Assembly (NCBI GenBank): GCA_006226225.1 | Contig: SBHI01000093.1 | Location: 1-7,685 of the forward strand | Length of the DNA stretch: 7,685 nucleotides | Source: Alphaproteobacteria bacterium | GTDB taxonomy: Bacteria; Pseudomonadota; Alphaproteobacteria; Micavibrionales; CSBR16-224 | Direction of reading: 5' to 3' | Part shown: positions 6,183 through 7,685 of the stretch, in pieces | Numbering within the stretch: the first letter of the stretch is position 1 | Layout of the letters: the number at the start of each line of letters is the position of its first letter | Notes under the pieces: generated by a model | Database searches by the model: none | What the model saw: the letters and a program-made list of their open reading frames with translations, nothing else | Told to the model about the DNA's origin: nothing | Made by a program: the position numbers and the translations under genes

Positions 6183-6242
6183 GTGTTCTGTAGTAGTTCT
6201 TAGAACACTACGGGATTTTCAATCCGGTTTCGATTTTTTTTT
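6183..6242 (+). promoter_or_regulatory. Structured leader with alternative hairpins and a T9 run
   Basis: GTGTTCT (6183-6189) can pair with AGAACAC (6202-6208). Alternatively GTAGT-a-GTTC (6190-6199) can pair with GAAC-ACTAC (6203-6211), with one bulged A and a 3-nt loop. Both use the same 3' arm, so they exclude each other. A third small stem, GGATT-TTC-AATCC (6213-6225), follows, then T9 at 6234-6242. The T run continues into a perfect palindrome TTTTTTGCAAAAAA (6237-6250). This could be an attenuator, an mRNA-stabilizing leader, a short independent RNA, or in DNA form an operator dyad centred near 6201. Confidence 0.45.
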
Positions 6243-6274
6243 GCAAAAAACAAATCACGAAAGGAAGTACTATA

Positions 6275-6469
6275 ATGAAGAAGTTTTTGACAGTAATGTG
6301 CATGGTTTCTGCCCTGTCCGTTGCAGGTTGCACGCAATCCGCAATGACAAATGACAAAAGCTGGGATCCGATCGCAAGCGGTCGTACAGCTGGTAGCGTC
6401 GGCGTTGAAGCCGTAAAAACCAAGCCGATGAAAGCCGAAAAATCTTTCGATAACTCGCTGCGTAAGTAA
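6275..6469 (+). CDS. Small predicted lipoprotein, function unknown
   Basis: 64-aa precursor, not recognised. MKKFLTVMCMVSALSVAGC is a type II signal peptide with lipobox VAGC and the lipidated Cys at residue 19. The mature part is only 46 residues: hydrophilic, Ser/Thr/Lys-rich, without transmembrane segments or further Cys. Asn at +5 to +8 rather than Asp at +2 gives no sign of inner-membrane retention, so outer-membrane anchoring is the likelier outcome. AAGGAAG (6261-6267) lies 7 nt before the ATG, the best Shine-Dalgarno in the window apart from the last gene. With its own promoter, structured leader and strong terminator it is a self-contained one-gene unit, consistent with abundant expression. 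It is small like entericidin-type lipoproteins, but I see no real similarity. The signal peptide and expression signals make it a convincing gene. Confidence 0.85.
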   Translation: MKKFLTVMCMVSALSVAGCTQSAMTNDKSWDPIASGRTAGSVGVEAVKTKPMKAEKSFDNSLRK

Positions 6470-6488
6470 GCTTGTTGTTTGCGTAAAG

Positions 6489-6509
6489 ATTTATCCGGGA
6501 CGGATAAAT
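6489..6509 (+). other. Perfect 9-bp hairpin in the 3' region of the lipoprotein gene
   Basis: ATTTATCCG and CGGATAAAT flank a 3-nt GGA loop, 19 nt after the stop codon and just before the main terminator. No T run follows, so it is not itself a terminator. It could protect the transcript from 3' exonucleases or be a protein-binding dyad. Confidence 0.6.
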
Positions 6510-6514
6510 GGTTG

Positions 6515-6556
6515 AAAAAACCCTGCCTGCGTGATGAACCGGGCAGGGTTTTTCTT
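6515..6556 (+). terminator. Strong Rho-independent terminator
   Basis: CCCTGCC (6521-6527) pairs with GGCAGGG (6542-6548) around a 14-nt loop. The stem is preceded by A6 and followed by T5-C-TTT, so it works as a plus-strand terminator. The A run makes it potentially bidirectional. It isolates the lipoprotein gene from the pilus genes. Confidence 0.88.
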
Positions 6557-6574
6557 TATTTTGCGGATATTTCC

Positions 6575-6605
6575 TTTGACTTATCGGTCTTTTTTGACGC
6601 ATCAT
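6575..6605 (+). promoter_or_regulatory. Weak candidate promoter for the pilus-domain operon
   Basis: TTGACT (6575-6580, 5/6) is followed after a long 19-nt spacer by CATCAT (6600-6605, 4/6). A second TTGACG at 6594-6599 has no usable -10. A promoter is expected here because a strong terminator lies just upstream, but these boxes are not convincing. Confidence 0.25.
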
Positions 6606-6612
6606 AAGAAGA

Positions 6613-6626
6613 GAAGGGATCCCTTC
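6613..6626. promoter_or_regulatory. Perfect 14-bp palindrome, candidate operator
   Basis: GAAGGGATCCCTTC reads the same on both strands with no central spacer. It lies 23 nt before the ATG of the pilus-domain gene, just upstream of its GGGAG ribosome-binding site (6635-6639). It resembles a dimer-binding operator more than an RNA hairpin, since it has no loop. Confidence 0.4.
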
Positions 6627-6649
6627 GTTCTTACGGGAGAAAAATTATC

Positions 6650-7303
6650 ATGAAGCGTTCAGCGAATCACAGCCTGCCTGGCAGCCTTGTTATTTTCGCG
6701 TTGGTTTTCAGCATGTTGCTGGCCGGCACCGCTTTTGTGCATACGGCAACGGCACAGAATTCACCGCCGCCGCCCGCTGCTTATCAGGGCGTGCCGCAGG
6801 GGTATAACTATGCGAATAACAAGATTATCCGCCTGACCCCGAATGAATCCCATATTCTGCATCTGAACCGCAATGCCGCCAGCGTCATTGTGGCCAATCC
6901 TATCCATGCGGGTGTGTTTCTGGATACGCCGCGCGTGTTGGTGATTGTGCCGGGTACGCCGGGCGCGACATCTTTTACGGTCTTGGATATAGAAGGCAAT
7001 GAAATTATGCGCCGCGATGTGATTATTTCAGAGCGCCAGAACAAATATGTCCGTATTCAGCGCATTTGCGCAGGCGGCAGCAACTGTGTTCCCAGTTCGG
7101 TCTATTTCTGCCCTGACGGCTGTCATCAGGTTTCCACCACGTCGCGTGACAGCGGTTCTGTGAATGTTAGTGCGCGTCCGTCTCCGCCCCCGCCGCCATC
7201 CGGCGGAGCAACAGGGGCAACAAATGTGTCTCCCGGCGGTATGAATGACGGCGGAGGCACGATGGAAGAACCTGCGGATACGAATGAAGGGGGAGACTAT
7301 TAA
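6650..7303 (+). CDS. Secreted stand-alone pilus-assembly N-terminal domain protein (CpaC/RcpA N-domain)
   Basis: 217 aa. Residues 1-35 are a Sec signal peptide (KR start, hydrophobic core 12-30, ATA before Q36), so the protein is periplasmic or secreted. Residues 58-127 resemble the pilus-assembly N-terminal domain that precedes the secretin in CpaC/RcpA: RLTPNESHILHLNRNAASVIVANP, then VLVIVPGTPGATSFTVLDIEGNEI. No secretin domain follows. Instead there is a four-cysteine cluster (C140, C146, C154, C158; spacing x5, x7, x3), possibly two disulfides, then a Pro run and a Gly/Asn/acidic disordered tail. GGGAG lies 10 nt before the ATG. The stop overlaps the start of the TadD-like gene (TAATG), so the two are translationally coupled. 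It probably works in Tad/Flp pilus assembly, perhaps as an accessory to the real secretin. The domain call is fairly firm; the role is inferred. Confidence 0.8.
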   Translation: MKRSANHSLPGSLVIFALVFSMLLAGTAFVHTATAQNSPPPPAAYQGVPQGYNYANNKIIRLTPNESHILHLNRNAASVIVANPIHAGVFLDTPRVLVIVPGTPGATSFTVLDIEGNEIMRRDVIISERQNKYVRIQRICAGGSNCVPSSVYFCPDGCHQVSTTSRDSGSVNVSARPSPPPPPSGGATGATNVSPGGMNDGGGTMEEPADTNEGGDY

Positions 7304-7685
7304 TGATAGGGGCATCCTCAAACCGTTTTAGAATTCTGGCCGCGACGGCTTTTTGCGGCTTGATGCTGTTCGGCTGTCAGAGCAACGGCTCGCAAACGGC
7401 AATGTATCAGCAAGCTCTTGAGTCACGTCAGGAAATTACCTCCGCCAACGCAAATGAGGCGGTTCAGCTTTATGAAAGGCTCTACGCCCGCAACAGCAGC
7501 GATATCGGTATTACCGTGAAATATGCGGAGGCTTTGCGCAAGGCGGGGATGCCGCAACAGGCACTGACCGTCTTGTCGCCGCTGGCGGAATCGCAAATGA
7601 AGGCAAAGCCTGCCGTATTGGTGGAATATGCTGCTGCCAATATCGCGGTCGGACGTTTTATGCACGCCCAGCATGCACTGGATAA
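7303..7685 (+). CDS. tadD: TadD-like TPR lipoprotein (3' end outside window)
   Basis: Frame open to the right edge, with 127 codons visible. MIGASSNRFRILAATAFCGL is followed by MLFGC, a lipoprotein signal peptide with the lipidated Cys at residue 25. From about residue 50 the chain is made of tetratricopeptide-type helix pairs (NEAVQLYERLYARNSSDIGITVKYAEALRKAG, then MPQQALTVLSPL, then a further repeat). TadD proteins are outer-membrane TPR lipoproteins needed for Tad/Flp pilus biogenesis, probably assisting the secretin, and this fits the coupled pilus-domain gene upstream. The start is well supported: AAGGGGGAG (7287-7295) lies 7 nt before the ATG, which shares its A with the preceding TAA. 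A TPR lipoprotein is clear; TadD is the likeliest identity from context but could be another TPR lipoprotein. Confidence 0.75.
   Translation, partial: MIGASSNRFRILAATAFCGLMLFGCQSNGSQTAMYQQALESRQEITSANANEAVQLYERLYARNSSDIGITVKYAEALRKAGMPQQALTVLSPLAESQMKAKPAVLVEYAAANIAVGRFMHAQHALD

Noticed and set aside
6148..6354. Plus-strand 68-codon frame starting with TTG, beginning like a signal peptide
   Set aside because: It uses a TTG start lying on the predicted -35, its Phe run comes from the poly-T spacer, and it overlaps the lipoprotein gene in another frame.

Overview
The window looks like chromosomal DNA of an alphaproteobacterium. The best evidence is a PopZ-type cell-pole organizer (DUF2497 family), a family largely restricted to that class. 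A LuxR-type autoinducer-binding regulator and the start of a Tad/Flp pilus locus fit with this. Base composition looks balanced (about half G+C by eye), lower than in many Rhizobiales or Caulobacterales. I cannot name the genus.

Layout, left to right. (1) 1-1056: 3' part of ftsY (signal-recognition-particle receptor), with an in-frame Glu-Pro hexanucleotide repeat at the left edge. (2) 1169-2719: amn (AMP nucleosidase). (3) 2813-3544: a LuxR-family quorum-sensing-type regulator with no luxI beside it. (4) 3626-4237: popZ-like gene with an internal 40-bp duplication. (5) 4276-5049: truA. All five run on the plus strand. (6) 5084-5956, minus strand and convergent with truA: a J-domain protein whose HPD signature reads HED. 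(7) 5957-6274: a 318-nt divergent control region with two candidate minus-strand promoters, one plus-strand promoter and a hairpin-rich leader. (8) 6275-6469: a 64-aa lipoprotein of unknown function, closed by a hairpin and a strong intrinsic terminator. (9) 6650-7303: a secreted stand-alone 'pilus assembly N-terminal' (CpaC/RcpA N-domain) protein. It is translationally coupled (TAATG overlap) to (10) a TadD-like TPR lipoprotein, 7303 to the right edge.

The left half is housekeeping (protein targeting, AMP breakdown, tRNA pseudouridylation) with cell-polarity and signalling genes inserted. The right end is probably the edge of a Tad pilus cluster that continues beyond the window. The least explained elements are the HED J-domain protein, the LuxR gene flanked on both sides by a 17-bp box that also covers the popZ -35 region, the structured leader of the small lipoprotein, and the secretin-less pilus N-domain protein with four cysteines. 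No tRNA, rRNA, CRISPR array, insertion sequence or phage gene was seen.
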